Assembly (NCBI GenBank): GCA_016342655.1
Contig: JAEINL010000009.1
Location: 1-64,000 of the forward strand
Length of the DNA stretch: 64,000 nt
From: Sphaerochaeta sp.
Lineage (GTDB): Bacteria; Spirochaetota; Spirochaetia; Sphaerochaetales; Sphaerochaetaceae
Reading direction: 5' to 3'
Shown here: positions 8,448 to 18,761 of the stretch, one piece after another
How the letters are laid out: each line of letters opens with the position of its first letter
Position numbering within the stretch: the stretch's first letter is position 1
Made by a program: the position numbers and the translations under genes
The notes under the pieces: generated by a model
Database searches by the model: none
Seen by the model: only the letters and a program-made list of their open reading frames with translations
Told to the model about the DNA's origin: nothing

Positions 8448-9740
8448 ATGAATACGATTGAACAGAAAGCTTTAAATTATTTGGAAGATCATAGTGATAC
8501 ATTGTTTGCACTTCTAAGCGAACTGATCACATTTGATACACAAAACTACAGCACCCATGGTAATGAACAGAATTGCATTGATTTTATTAAAAAACAATAT
8601 ACTCAGTTAAATTTAGAATCTGAGATATATTATCCAGATTTTGTGGAAGGCATGCTCCAGCATGAAGGGTATTTGCTTGGACGCGGTACTGATAAGCGGC
8701 CTAACATAAGCGGAGTGTACCGAGGGCGAAAAGGGGTAAAACGAGTTATGCTTGCGGCCCATACTGATACGATGCCAATAGGTGATGAATCACTCTGGAG
8801 TGTGCCGCCTTTGGGTGGAATCATAAAAGATGAAAAGATCTTCGGAAGAGGAGCAAGTGATGATAAGTTTGGGATTGCAGTATCGATCATGGCTTTGGAA
8901 GTCATCAAAGAATGCGGGATTAGCCTAGAATCTGATGTGGTCCTCACTTCCTATTGTGATGAGGAATATGGTGGTGGAAACGGTGCTCTTGCCTCATGTC
9001 TTAAATACCCTTGCGATACATATATTAATTTAGACGGTGGTAATTACGAACTATGGGTACGCTCTATGGGAGGGTGTGTAGTGAGGGTTACTGTTGAGTC
9101 GAAATTAGAAAAGGATACGGCCTCATCTGTAATAGAGGCTCTTGAAGTAGTACGTGAGGAATTGAAATCTTTCGAGGAAAGACGGCACAGGGAACTTAGC
9201 AATGATCCCTATTTTAAGGATAGTAATATGATGGAATCGGTGCTGCGTATTTTGGAATACCGCGCTGGTTATGAAGGTTGTGATTTAGGCAAGGGTTATG
9301 TGGATTTTGTATTTTACACCAACAAAACAGAAAAAGAGCTTGATATTGAGTTTGTTGCAATGAAAAAAGTCCTTGATATAAAGCTGGAAGATATGCAGAT
9401 GAAATGTCACGGTTTTACAAAGAAAAGCCGGTTCTTTCATTGTTTAACTACCACCGATTCTGATGAAGCTGTAGCGTTTATGCAAAAAGCAGCGTCTGAA
9501 GTTGCGGGAAGGCAGGTACTCGAAACCGGAGGATGTCTCAGTGATTTATCGTTGTTTCTAAAATATGGAAGTAGTTCCAGTTTCAATTTTGGAATTTTCA
9601 GGGATTTTAAACTGTATGGAGGAGCACACCAGCCTGATGAATATGTTGATTGTCAAGAGCTATTGGATAGTACGAAAGCATTGATACTTTTTCTTATCCG
9701 ATGGGGAAAAGGGGAAGTTTTGCCATTATATCGAAGATAG
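8448..9740 (+). CDS. M20 family metallohydrolase (ArgE/DapE-like)
   Basis: A 430-residue zinc-dependent amidohydrolase or peptidase. Metal-binding landmarks are AAHTDT near residue 107, GRGASDDKFG near 133 and the catalytic CDEEYGG near 168. Members remove acyl or aminoacyl groups. Beside a NagB-like gene and an ABC sugar importer, deacylation of an N-acylated amino sugar or glycoconjugate is a reasonable inference, but the substrate cannot be read from sequence. GGAAATAT precedes the ATG. It is the first structural gene after the GntR regulator. Confidence 0.8.
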   Translation: MNTIEQKALNYLEDHSDTLFALLSELITFDTQNYSTHGNEQNCIDFIKKQYTQLNLESEIYYPDFVEGMLQHEGYLLGRGTDKRPNISGVYRGRKGVKRVMLAAHTDTMPIGDESLWSVPPLGGIIKDEKIFGRGASDDKFGIAVSIMALEVIKECGISLESDVVLTSYCDEEYGGGNGALASCLKYPCDTYINLDGGNYELWVRSMGGCVVRVTVESKLEKDTASSVIEALEVVREELKSFEERRHRELSNDPYFKDSNMMESVLRILEYRAGYEGCDLGKGYVDFVFYTNKTEKELDIEFVAMKKVLDIKLEDMQMKCHGFTKKSRFFHCLTTTDSDEAVAFMQKAASEVAGRQVLETGGCLSDLSLFLKYGSSSSFNFGIFRDFKLYGGAHQPDEYVDCQELLDSTKALILFLIRWGKGEVLPLYRR

Positions 9741-9769
9741 CGATACAAAATATAATAAGGAAGATAAAA

Positions 9770-10696
9770 ATGAACAAGAAATTTGAATTTAAACCATCAA
9801 AATTTATATCATATAAGGATTTGGATGAGTTGGATAAGTGTCGTAACATCAAAAGGGAAGATATGGAGAAACACTCCAATCCTGATTTTAAAATACGAAT
9901 AGTTGAAGATGTAACTTCCTTGTTTGTTGCCGATTGTTTTACAAGGATCAAGGAATCTGATGATTTAAATAAAAAGGTGGTAATAATTTTCCCAAATCCA
10001 TGGCCATCCGCTTATGCTAATATTGCTGAGCTTTGTAATAAATTTAACGTCAATTTGCGAAATGTTCATACTTTTAATATGGATGAATGGGCAGACCAAG
10101 ACGGGAATGTTGCACCTTTGGACTATAAAGCTGGCTTAGGGCACGCTTTTATGAAACATTTTTGGGGAAATATAAATCCTGAACTTAGAATGAAAGAAGA
10201 TCAAGTACATTATTTTACAACTGAAAATTATCAGGATTATTCAAAAATTATTGAAGATGTTGGTGATGGTGGGGCGGACATATGTTATAGCGCTACTGGC
10301 TGGCCAGGGCATACTGCCTTTATAGATCCTGATACAGAAGAATTTAGAGCAGATACTCTCGAACAGTTTCTTGAGATGGGATCTCGTTTTGTGACACAAC
10401 ATCCATTAACAATAGCAGAGAACTCTCTATTCAACATATTTGGTTCCAGTGGAGATGTTGCTGCAGTACCTCCCTGTGCGGTGACAATCGGGCCCCGTGA
10501 TATTAAAAATGCTCGTGATCATTTTGAAATGCATAGTTTTAGCGAAACGAGTGGATCTTCATGGCAGAGGATGGTATCGCGTTTGACTCTGTATGGTCCT
10601 GTTTCTTTACAATGCCCGGCATCAATATTGCAGCTTTTTAAAGCTTCGGTATATGTCAGTGAAGGGATTGCACGGCCTTTCGAATGTATAGACTAG
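9770..10696 (+). CDS. NagB-like sugar-phosphate deaminase/isomerase
   Basis: A 308-residue protein of the glucosamine-6-phosphate isomerase/deaminase family. HTFNMDEWAD near residue 104 corresponds to the NagB N-x-DE motif, and later sequence resembles its active-site lid. I chose ATG 9770 because GGAAGATAAA lies directly upstream; a longer frame from 9701 overlaps the preceding gene and has no family similarity. Together with the M20 hydrolase and the sugar importer it suggests amino-sugar use. It is divergent from canonical NagB, so the exact sugar phosphate is unknown. Confidence 0.72.
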   Translation: MNKKFEFKPSKFISYKDLDELDKCRNIKREDMEKHSNPDFKIRIVEDVTSLFVADCFTRIKESDDLNKKVVIIFPNPWPSAYANIAELCNKFNVNLRNVHTFNMDEWADQDGNVAPLDYKAGLGHAFMKHFWGNINPELRMKEDQVHYFTTENYQDYSKIIEDVGDGGADICYSATGWPGHTAFIDPDTEEFRADTLEQFLEMGSRFVTQHPLTIAENSLFNIFGSSGDVAAVPPCAVTIGPRDIKNARDHFEMHSFSETSGSSWQRMVSRLTLYGPVSLQCPASILQLFKASVYVSEGIARPFECID

Positions 10697-10884
10697 AAAT
10701 TATATTACAGTGATATAGAGAGGAATAAAAGAAACTATGTGTTTTATGTAATCAACTCTGAACTGTAAACATTTTAAGTATCTGGATGGAATTAAGTAGT
10801 TAGGATAGGAGGCCTAATTATTTATGAAAGGAAAATTATAACATGGTGTGATGTTTGAAAATATAAGTAAAAAGGAGAAATTAA

Positions 10885-11937
10885 ATGAAGGAAGAATTGA
10901 AAGGTGTTTTAATCTTGGGTTTTGTTATGGTCATGCTATTGAGTATCATTGGTTGCAAGAAAGACCAACCAGTGAGTGAAAGTAGTGGAGAACAGGCAGT
11001 GGGAACTGTCGCGAATAAGTCGATTGCATCAGATGAAGAGTATGTGTATCTTGCCCCTCTATCTAATCTTGAATACTGGCAAGCCCATCGTAAAGGGCTA
11101 GAAGATGCTTGTGCTGAACTTGGTGTGAAAGCATCATTTGTTGGTGATAATAAACTTGAAGCGACAGCTATGTGTACTTTACTTGAAACTCTAATTATAA
11201 GAGGAGTAGATGGTATCGTTATGCAAGGTAATTTCCCTGATGCGTACATTCCTCTATTCGAAAAAGCATGGGATGCTGGAATCCCTATCGTGACTCAGAC
11301 AGTTGACGTGCCGGACAGTAAGCGTATTTGTTTCCTTGGTACGGACTATGTCAAATTCGGTGAGAATATGCTTGAGCTTGCAGCAGAAGCAAGTGGTGGC
11401 AAAGGCGATATTATTGTTTCCACCTTTTTGACCGCTGGTAGTTTGACAGTTGAAGATATTTTAACTGGGATTCATAATGCCATCAAAAAATATCCAAAGA
11501 TGAGAATTGTAGCGGAAGTTGATGACAAAGCAGATATAGCAGAGGCTACAGCTAAAATTGGTTCAGCATTGCAGGCAAATCCAAACGTTGCTGTGATTAT
11601 TGGTGGGCAGTCCATTTCCGGTTTAGGAGCTGTTACAGCGGTACGTGAAGCTGGCAAAGAAGGGCAGATTAAAATTATTTCAATTGATCGCGATGCGCCA
11701 ACGCTTGAAGCGATTCAAAATGGTGAGATTTATGCGACTGTAGCCGGGAAACAATATACTGAAGTTTATTATGGAGTAAAACTGCTTTACGATTTCCATC
11801 ATGGAAGCAAGAGAGCGTTCAGCAACGATGATACAGCAGCAAATATACTTCTTTCTCCTTCATTTATCGATACCGGGGTACTGATTATTAACAAAGACAA
11901 TGTCGAAAAATTTGTAAATTTCAAGTATTACAAATAG
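10885..11937 (+). CDS. Sugar ABC transporter substrate-binding lipoprotein, RbsB type
   Basis: A 350-residue type I periplasmic binding protein. The N-terminus has a hydrophobic signal ending in a lipobox-like LLSIIGC, so Cys near residue 24 is probably lipidated and the protein anchored outside the inner membrane. The body shows the two-lobe sugar-binding pattern (YVYLAPLSNLEYWQ; VDGIVMQGNFPD; GDIIVST). GGAGAAATTAA precedes the ATG. The ATPase and permease genes follow directly, so this is the receptor of an RbsABC-like importer. Confidence 0.85.
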   Translation: MKEELKGVLILGFVMVMLLSIIGCKKDQPVSESSGEQAVGTVANKSIASDEEYVYLAPLSNLEYWQAHRKGLEDACAELGVKASFVGDNKLEATAMCTLLETLIIRGVDGIVMQGNFPDAYIPLFEKAWDAGIPIVTQTVDVPDSKRICFLGTDYVKFGENMLELAAEASGGKGDIIVSTFLTAGSLTVEDILTGIHNAIKKYPKMRIVAEVDDKADIAEATAKIGSALQANPNVAVIIGGQSISGLGAVTAVREAGKEGQIKIISIDRDAPTLEAIQNGEIYATVAGKQYTEVYYGVKLLYDFHHGSKRAFSNDDTAANILLSPSFIDTGVLIINKDNVEKFVNFKYYK

Positions 11938-11979
11938 GCTGTACCTTCTGTTTAAATAAGTATGAGAAAGGATGATTTA

Positions 11980-13470
11980 ATGAATAATAATATATTAGAA
12001 ATTGAAAATATCAATAAATCATTCCCTGGTGTTAAGGCATTAGACAATATGTGTTTCCAGCTGAAAAAAGGTGAAATTCATGCACTGATTGGAGAAAATG
12101 GTGCAGGGAAAAGTACTCTGATGAAAATTCTGTCCGGAGCTTTGACTCCGGACAGCGGGATTATCAGGGTTGAGCAGCAAGAGCACGAGTTTAGAAATAC
12201 TAGGGAAGCAGAGAAAGCAGGGATAGGTATTGTATATCAAGAGTTGAGTATATTCTTACCAATTTCTGTTAGTGAAAATATTTATATTAATAATCCGCCA
12301 AAGAAAAATGGCAGAATTGATTTTAACGTAATGTATAAAAATGTAGAGGAGATGTTAAGCAAGTATGGGCTGTCGGATATAGATGTCAAAAGTGAAGTAG
12401 GGACTCTTAGCGTAGGGCGGCAGCAATTGGTTGAAATCTTCAGAGTCTTGGACGGCAAAGTAAAAATATTAATTTTGGATGAACCAACCTCAGCCTTGAC
12501 GGAAAAAGAAACAAACATATTATTTTCAATAATGCATCAGCTAAAAAAAGAAGGAGTATCGATCATCTACATTTCTCATCGCTTGAATGAGATTTTTAAC
12601 ATGTGTGATTCTGTCACCGTTATGCGTGACGGTAAGTATATTAAAACCTTACCCGTAGTTGGGACAACTCATCAAGATCTTGTGAAAATGATGGTGGGTC
12701 GCGATGTTGCGTATAATTATGGAGCTGGTACAAGTGACATTCGGGATATTCTGCTTGAAGTAAAGAATTTGAACTATAGGCATATAGTCAAAGACGTAAG
12801 CTTTTCATTAAAAGCAGGAGAAGTTGTTGGTATTGCTGGATTGGAGGGATCGGGTAGAACCGAACTCCTAGAATGCATATTTGGCGCCTGCAGGAAAGAT
12901 AGTGGTGAAATACTAATCGAAGGGGAAAAAGTAGAGATTGATTCTCCCGCCTGTGCGAAAGGGCTGGGTATGGCATATATGACTAAAAATCGTAAGTCCA
13001 AGGGGCTTTATCTTGATTTATCCGTAAACGAAAACATTTTTTCAGCGAATATTGATAAATTTTCAAAACGTGGTGTTTTGCAATATAAAGAAGCCAAGGA
13101 TAACACATTATCGTACATTAAGAAATTTGATATTAAAACGCCAACAATAGATAAAACTGTTACTCAACTTTCAGGCGGTAATCAGCAGAAAGTGTTGATG
13201 TCTATGTGGATGACAAGGACACCAAAAATTTTGTTAATTGATGAACCTACTCGCGGTATTGATGTTGGTACTAAAGAATCAATCCATATCCTTATCCGTG
13301 AAGGCGCAAAAGCAGGGATGGGGGTCATAATTGTATCTTCAGATATGCCTGAATTGATTGGTGCTTCGGATCGAATCATTACGATGTATGAAGGTAAAGT
13401 GAGCGGAAACTTGAGCATTAATGAAATTAATGAAGAAAATATTATGACGCTTACAGCAGGGGTTGTTTAG
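11980..13470 (+). CDS. Sugar ABC transporter ATPase, RbsA/MglA type, two ABC domains
   Basis: A 496-residue cytoplasmic protein with two tandem nucleotide-binding domains. The first has Walker A GENGAGKST (about 39-46), an LSVGRQQ signature and the Walker B region ILILDEPTSALT. The second has a degenerate Walker A (GLEGSGRTELL), an LSGGNQQKV signature and LLIDEPTRGIDVGTK, as is normal for RbsA. ATG 11980 has AAAGGATG upstream and is preferred over an in-frame ATG at 11962. It powers the importer formed with the flanking genes. Confidence 0.9.
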   Translation: MNNNILEIENINKSFPGVKALDNMCFQLKKGEIHALIGENGAGKSTLMKILSGALTPDSGIIRVEQQEHEFRNTREAEKAGIGIVYQELSIFLPISVSENIYINNPPKKNGRIDFNVMYKNVEEMLSKYGLSDIDVKSEVGTLSVGRQQLVEIFRVLDGKVKILILDEPTSALTEKETNILFSIMHQLKKEGVSIIYISHRLNEIFNMCDSVTVMRDGKYIKTLPVVGTTHQDLVKMMVGRDVAYNYGAGTSDIRDILLEVKNLNYRHIVKDVSFSLKAGEVVGIAGLEGSGRTELLECIFGACRKDSGEILIEGEKVEIDSPACAKGLGMAYMTKNRKSKGLYLDLSVNENIFSANIDKFSKRGVLQYKEAKDNTLSYIKKFDIKTPTIDKTVTQLSGGNQQKVLMSMWMTRTPKILLIDEPTRGIDVGTKESIHILIREGAKAGMGVIIVSSDMPELIGASDRIITMYEGKVSGNLSINEINEENIMTLTAGVV

Positions 13471-13502
13471 CATTTTTGGTTAAAAAATAAGGAGTATTTA
13501 TT

Positions 13503-14507
13503 ATGGATAAAGCAATATCTACGAAGGATGAGGGTTTTAATAAACGTTCTATTATCGGAATCCTTCATAAGTGTTTTGCAGTTCGAGAAATAACAATTCT
13601 AATAATTGTGTTGGTTTTTGGAATAATAATGACAATTGCTTCACCTTTCTTTTTAACGAAGGCAAATTTAAAAGTCGTTGCAAACAGTATTTCTACAGAT
13701 ATGATTGTTACCTGTGCAGTGACGATTGCACTTATCAGTGGAAATATTGACTTCTCAATTGGTTCGATAATTGGAATCACTGGATTTTTTACAGGCATTT
13801 TATTGAATCGTGGTGTTCCCATAATTCCTGCAATTCTTTGTGGTTTTGCAGTGGGAGCGATATTAGGTCTGATAAATGGTCTTATTGTAACAAAATTTAA
13901 AATAATACCTCTTGTAGCAACGATGGGTACATGGATGGCATATAAGGGTGTAGGCCTAATGATGATTAACAATTCGTCGTTGAGCAATTTCCCGGCCGAG
14001 TTTAAAGTAATAGCACAGAAATGGACAATTTTAGGACTTCCGATAAGCATTGTTCTTATGGTGGTTGTAGTGCTTGCATCAATATGGCTGCTGAAATACG
14101 TTTCATTTTTCCGACAATCCTATTTTATTGGGGCGAATAGCGACTCTGCAAAACTTGCGGGTATTCGGGTAGATAAATTTATTATCATCATATATTTGGT
14201 TATCGGTGTCATGGCTGCAATTGCGGGTATATTGCTGATATCAAGATTTGGTAGTGCACCAGCTTCGCTTGGACAGGGAACAGAATTCAGAATTGTAACA
14301 GCTGTTCTCATTGGTGGTGTGTCGTTTAGTGGTGGTGAAGGCTCAATTTTTGGTGCGTTCTTAGGTGTATTGTTTATGGGGCTTATCAATAATGCATTGG
14401 CAATATTTAGTATTGATGCAAACCTGCAGCTAATCATAGTTGGATCGATACTAATTATTTCTGTTGCTGTTGATGAAGCAAATAGAAGGCGTAAAATGTA
14501 CGCATAA
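13503..14507 (+). CDS. Sugar ABC transporter permease, RbsC type
   Basis: A 334-residue polytopic membrane protein of the BPD_transp_2 family. The conserved LISGNIDFSIGSIIG and GALLG-like segments and the C-terminal VLIGGVSFSGGEGSIFGAFL match RbsC-like ribose/galactose permeases. AAGGAG precedes the ATG, 32 bp after the ATPase gene. It forms the channel of the importer with the binding protein and ATPase just upstream. Confidence 0.88.
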   Translation: MDKAISTKDEGFNKRSIIGILHKCFAVREITILIIVLVFGIIMTIASPFFLTKANLKVVANSISTDMIVTCAVTIALISGNIDFSIGSIIGITGFFTGILLNRGVPIIPAILCGFAVGAILGLINGLIVTKFKIIPLVATMGTWMAYKGVGLMMINNSSLSNFPAEFKVIAQKWTILGLPISIVLMVVVVLASIWLLKYVSFFRQSYFIGANSDSAKLAGIRVDKFIIIIYLVIGVMAAIAGILLISRFGSAPASLGQGTEFRIVTAVLIGGVSFSGGEGSIFGAFLGVLFMGLINNALAIFSIDANLQLIIVGSILIISVAVDEANRRRKMYA

Positions 14508-14681
14508 AACAGAATTGTACTGCTTGATCAGTAATGTAAGAAACCCACAGGCTTGGTCTGCTGTACGGTAGTGTAGTTACATACGGAAATTATTTTCAAA
14601 AGAAAGACCCTCTATGATATGTTCGAATAGTGAATTGGAACGTCTTTAAGCAAATCAAAGAGGCTAGAATTGGCTGAACAA

Positions 14682-14867
14682 AGTTTAGTGTGTACGAGTT
14701 GGGATTGCACCTACTATCTGGTGTGGCTATTCAAGTACCAAAAGAAGGTTCTGTAAGATGAATGTAGCTTAGAGGTGAAGTTATCAAGCCACGCCATGAT
14801 GGTGGTCATGAATATGGAAGACTTTGTAATAAATGATGCACTTTTTAAAATATTCCGTATGTAGCAG
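14682..14867 (+). pseudogene. IS200/IS605 TnpA (Y1 transposase) remnant
   Basis: The frame from 14682 reads WDCTYYLVWLFKYQKKVL before a stop at 14754. This matches the conserved N-terminal stretch of IS200-type TnpA (W-x-C-x-YH-x-VF-x-x-KYR-K-x-x). After the stop the same frame gives SSHAMMVVMNMEDF, a decayed match to the HUH motif region (D-HVH-x-L). Most of the ~150-residue enzyme is missing. Nothing else is recognisable in the roughly 400-bp gap 14508-14913. The call is by eye and needs a profile search. Confidence 0.5.
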
Positions 14868-14913
14868 TAAAGTAATGTAGCTAATGAATATATAGAATAG
14901 GAATAAGTAGGGA

Positions 14914-15951
14914 ATGGAAAGTTTAGAGAAATACACGAATGCCAGAAACTATGGATGCCGAATAAGAGAGTATACATATAATGGACTTAAAACCGTACAT
15001 ATGGAAAATGATCTGATTAAAGTAGGGGTGCTTTGTGATAAGGGGGCGGATATATATGAATTTGTATATAAGCCTAATGATTTGGATTTTATGTGGCATT
15101 CGTTTAATGGAGTTAAAGATCCTCGGACTATTGTTGTTTCAAAAGAAAACGATGGTGGTGGGTTCCTTGACTGCTATGAAGGGGGATGGCAGGAATTGTT
15201 CCCTACTATAGGTAGCCCCTCAAAATATAAAGGTGCAGTGCTTGGAATACATGGCGAAGTTGCGATGGTAAGTTGGGCTTATGATATTTTAACTAACACT
15301 ATGGATGAAATAACAATATTATTCAGGGTACGTACTGCAAGAATGCCATTTCTTCTTGAGCGAAGAATGACGATAAAGATAGGAGAACCTAAGCTATATA
15401 TTAGCGAGAAGGTGATAAATGAAGGCAGCCAGGAACTTGATTTCATGTGGGGACATCACCCGGCTTGTGGCTCGATATTTCTCGATGACTCTTGCGAAAT
15501 ATTGATAGATAGAGGTGATATTTCTAATATCAAATTTGATTGGAAGGGAAAGTCCGTTGTTGGGAATAAGCATGAATGGCCAATACTGAAAATAAACGAT
15601 GGAGAAGACTTGAATGTGTCCAAGATAAAAAAACCAGAAGAACAGTTAAATATGGAATTTGCTATCAGTGGTTTTAAAGTAGCTGGCTATGAGATTAAGA
15701 ATACCAAGAAGAATATTGGTTTTGGTTTGCAATGGGATAAAGATATGTTTCCGCACATCTGGATGTGGGCTATATACGGGGGGGCTCCTGAGTATCCTTG
15801 GTTTGGCAGGGCATATGTCTTGGCGCTGGAGCCATGGTCATCCCTGCCTGACGATATGAATATCGCAACAGAAAATAATGGAACAATTAAAATAGGCCCA
15901 CAACAGGAAATTAAGACAGAGCTTGTTGCTTACGCAAAATGTTATGAATGA
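14914..15951 (+). CDS. Aldose 1-epimerase-like protein (DUF4432 type)
   Basis: A 345-residue beta-sandwich protein related to galactose mutarotase. Landmarks are GGGFLDCYEGGWQELFP near residue 84 and the histidine pair in MWGHHPACGS near residue 176. Such proteins interconvert sugar anomers or have uncharacterised roles in sugar operons. Its position after the RbsBAC importer supports a role on the same sugar, although the gap with the transposase relic may separate the transcripts. A GGGA-type ribosome site precedes the ATG. Confidence 0.75.
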   Translation: MESLEKYTNARNYGCRIREYTYNGLKTVHMENDLIKVGVLCDKGADIYEFVYKPNDLDFMWHSFNGVKDPRTIVVSKENDGGGFLDCYEGGWQELFPTIGSPSKYKGAVLGIHGEVAMVSWAYDILTNTMDEITILFRVRTARMPFLLERRMTIKIGEPKLYISEKVINEGSQELDFMWGHHPACGSIFLDDSCEILIDRGDISNIKFDWKGKSVVGNKHEWPILKINDGEDLNVSKIKKPEEQLNMEFAISGFKVAGYEIKNTKKNIGFGLQWDKDMFPHIWMWAIYGGAPEYPWFGRAYVLALEPWSSLPDDMNIATENNGTIKIGPQQEIKTELVAYAKCYE

Positions 15952-16163
15952 TTAGGTTCAATCACTTTTCTTGTGGGATTCTTCCATGAGCTAATTTTGA
16001 AAGGAAGATTACTATCAGAGCTATAACAGAAGGCGGTTAGATAAAAAAAAGTCATTTCTGTGTTGTGTAGGTATCACACATACCAAGCATGAGAGTAGTC
16101 ATAGATGAACCATATCACTTCGCCTTCAGGCAAGGCACATACCGATTAGGAATAGGAGCATAT

Positions 16164-17243
16164 ATGTCATTATTTGAAATGAAAGAAATCGATACTCAGT
16201 TCTATACTGAACATCTTAAAGAGTTTTTGCCAGAAAAAATTATAGATATTCATACACATGTCTATACAAAGGAAATAGTTGGGACTGGTGCCATGAAGGA
16301 TAAGCGGTTAGTTTCCTGGACAACTCTTGTAGCAAAGGACAATCCTATACAAGACCTAATGGAAACCTATTCGCTTATGTTTCCAGGAAAGAGCGTGACT
16401 CCCTGTATTTTCCCTTGGGTTGAACCCGTTGAGAAAATTGATGCATTAAATGCATATACCCGATCTTCAGCGACGGATCATAATTTGCCTGTGCTGCTTT
16501 TGGTCCATCCCACTTGGCCTGTTGAGAAATTAGAGCAACAACTCGTTACAGGCGGATATCAGGGAATTAAAGTCTATCTGAATTTTTCTCCGTCCTACCT
16601 GAGCGGGGATGAGGTGAGAATTTTTGATTTCATCCCACATGAACAGCTTGCTTTAATAGATAAGCTTGGGCTTATTCTCATGCTTCATATTCCAAGGTCC
16701 GGCAGATTGCAGGATCCAGTAAATCTTGCACAAATACTTGAGATTGAACAGAAGTATCCAAACCTAAAGCTAGTCCTAGCACATGTTGGTAGAGCCTACT
16801 GTCCTGAAGATGTGGGGAATGCCTTCGAAGTGTTACAGAAAACTGAGCGTTTGGTATTGGATTTCAGTGCGAATACCAATCCTTGGGTGTTTGCACGAGC
16901 ATTGGAAGCACTTGGGTCTGAGCGATTGTTGTTTGGTAGTGACCTGCCAATTGTCAGAATGAGAATGCGTCGCATTTGTGAAGATGGCCTATATATCAAT
17001 TTAGTACCGAAAGGTCTGTATGGAGATGTTTCGGGCGACAAGAATATGCGAGAAATTGATGGTAAAGATGCCGATTCCCTCTCCTTCTTCCTCTACGAAG
17101 AGATCAAGGCTATGAAAGATGCAGTTCAGGAAGTTGGTCTCGATAAGGTTGATGTAGAGAATATTTTTTATACCAACGCAAGAAAACTCATAGAATCAAC
17201 AGGCTTTTCCATGGTAGAGGCAGGGTTAGAGAACAATGGCTAA
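16164..17243 (+). CDS. Amidohydrolase-2 family metal-dependent hydrolase
   Basis: A 359-residue TIM-barrel protein. The metal motif IIDIHTHVYT lies near residue 26, VLAHVGRA in the middle and LLFGSDLP near residue 255 supplies the final aspartate. The family (PF04909) includes lactonases, decarboxylases and hydrolases. I chose ATG 16164 because AGGAG lies 5 bases upstream and an in-frame ATG at 16089 has no such signal. It overlaps the following FGGY kinase gene by 8 bp. A sugar-lactonase-like role in this operon is inference. Confidence 0.75.
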   Translation: MSLFEMKEIDTQFYTEHLKEFLPEKIIDIHTHVYTKEIVGTGAMKDKRLVSWTTLVAKDNPIQDLMETYSLMFPGKSVTPCIFPWVEPVEKIDALNAYTRSSATDHNLPVLLLVHPTWPVEKLEQQLVTGGYQGIKVYLNFSPSYLSGDEVRIFDFIPHEQLALIDKLGLILMLHIPRSGRLQDPVNLAQILEIEQKYPNLKLVLAHVGRAYCPEDVGNAFEVLQKTERLVLDFSANTNPWVFARALEALGSERLLFGSDLPIVRMRMRRICEDGLYINLVPKGLYGDVSGDKNMREIDGKDADSLSFFLYEEIKAMKDAVQEVGLDKVDVENIFYTNARKLIESTGFSMVEAGLENNG

Positions 17244-18705
17244 CAATACTAGCGAAAATCTTCTGATAGGTTTTGATCTTGGTACAAGTGCAGTTAAAGC
17301 CGTGCTTTCTGATACAGAGGGGAATGTTATTGGGCAGGCAAGCCGCAAGGTTCATCTGATCTGTACAGAAGAAGGTTTCATAGAGCTTGATGCTCAATTC
17401 TATTATGAGGAAATTTGTTCTATCTGTCGTGAACTAGTATCACTTGTGCCAGAGGCGAAAAATATCCGTGCTATCTGTTTTAGTGGAGCAACTGGGAATA
17501 CCCTGCTTCTTGACGGAGAGTATAAGCCTCTTATCCGTGCAATTAGTTGGATGGATATGCGATCTGTTGGCATGGATGAAGTGCTATATCCTGGATTTGA
17601 TCTGAGTAGCGTGTATGACAAAATGGGTTGGCCTTATGGCGGAACGTTTCCTCTTGCACATCTAGGGTGGGTGAAAAACCATAAACCAGAACTTTGGAAA
17701 GAAGCCAAGCATTTTTCTATGCTTAATGATTTCCTCTACTACAAGCTCTGCGGCAGACTTGTTGTTGATTACTCAAAGGCTTCAACTTTTTTCTTACAGA
17801 ATCAAATAGAAAGGAAATGGGATGAAGATATTCTCAATCTTCTTGGAATAGAAGAAAAAAGGCTCCCTTCTCTTGTTGCTCCTGGGACAAGTTGTGGAAA
17901 GATTACTCAGGTAGCATCAGAAGAGACTGGTCTAGATGGAGAGACTGTAGTTGTAACTGGATCATTTGATCATCCTTCTGCAGCGAGAAGTGTCGGGATA
18001 TTCAAAGAGGGAGAACTCCTGATTTCGGCAGGTACCTCGTGGGTTATTTTTACTCCGATCAGGGATAGAAACATGGCTTTGAAAGGTTCTATGCTTGTTG
18101 ATCCTTTTCTCTCGCCTTCAGGATGTTGGGGAGCAATGTTCGCCTTGACGGCAATAACCAAAAGGATGGATGAGTATCTGGAGAACTGCATAGGCTCAAG
18201 CAGTACTGAATCAGTTCTTGCTAGGTTTGATCGTTTGGCATCAGAAGCTGAAATCGGTACAGAAGGTCTTTTCCTGAATCCATTGCAACAGCCATATGCA
18301 GATATGAAGGAGAAGATTCAGAATATAAAGCCTAAAAACATAGCTAGGGCTTTGATGGAAGGGGTAGTTTTTATGACTCGATACAAGCTTGAGAAACTCA
18401 TTGAGCTGACAGGTAAGCCTATTTCAAAGATAGTCTTTACCGGAGGTCCCACAAAAAGTCCTATCTGGTCCACCATCCTTGCCGATGTTTTGCAGCAGAC
18501 CGTAGTCATCCCTGAAATAGAACAACACTCAGGAGCGATGGGTGCTGTGATTATGGCTGGTATAGGGTCAGGTCTCTATTCCGATGAGAGTGAAGGTTTC
18601 GAACGGGTTAGGTCCGGGGAACGGGTTATAGAACCTGACCAGAAAAACAGCCAACGTTACCAGAAAATATATATCCACTATAAAAAGCAATTTGAATTGC
18701 ATTGA
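17236..18705 (+). CDS. FGGY family carbohydrate kinase
   Basis: A 489-residue sugar kinase. The N-terminal phosphate-1 motif is GFDLGTSAVKAVL, the FGGY_C domain has SAGTSWVIF, and FTGGPTKSPIWSTILADVL near residue 400 matches the adenosine motif. It resembles the gluconokinase/xylulokinase branch, but the substrate cannot be fixed by eye. Translation is probably coupled to the amidohydrolase gene it overlaps. It would trap the sugar for the isomerases encoded downstream. Confidence 0.85.
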   Translation: MANNTSENLLIGFDLGTSAVKAVLSDTEGNVIGQASRKVHLICTEEGFIELDAQFYYEEICSICRELVSLVPEAKNIRAICFSGATGNTLLLDGEYKPLIRAISWMDMRSVGMDEVLYPGFDLSSVYDKMGWPYGGTFPLAHLGWVKNHKPELWKEAKHFSMLNDFLYYKLCGRLVVDYSKASTFFLQNQIERKWDEDILNLLGIEEKRLPSLVAPGTSCGKITQVASEETGLDGETVVVTGSFDHPSAARSVGIFKEGELLISAGTSWVIFTPIRDRNMALKGSMLVDPFLSPSGCWGAMFALTAITKRMDEYLENCIGSSSTESVLARFDRLASEAEIGTEGLFLNPLQQPYADMKEKIQNIKPKNIARALMEGVVFMTRYKLEKLIELTGKPISKIVFTGGPTKSPIWSTILADVLQQTVVIPEIEQHSGAMGAVIMAGIGSGLYSDESEGFERVRSGERVIEPDQKNSQRYQKIYIHYKKQFELH

Positions 18706-18761
18706 ACAGATAAGTACGTAAATAGTTTTTTAAAATAGATAGTACTAATGAAGGAGATGAT

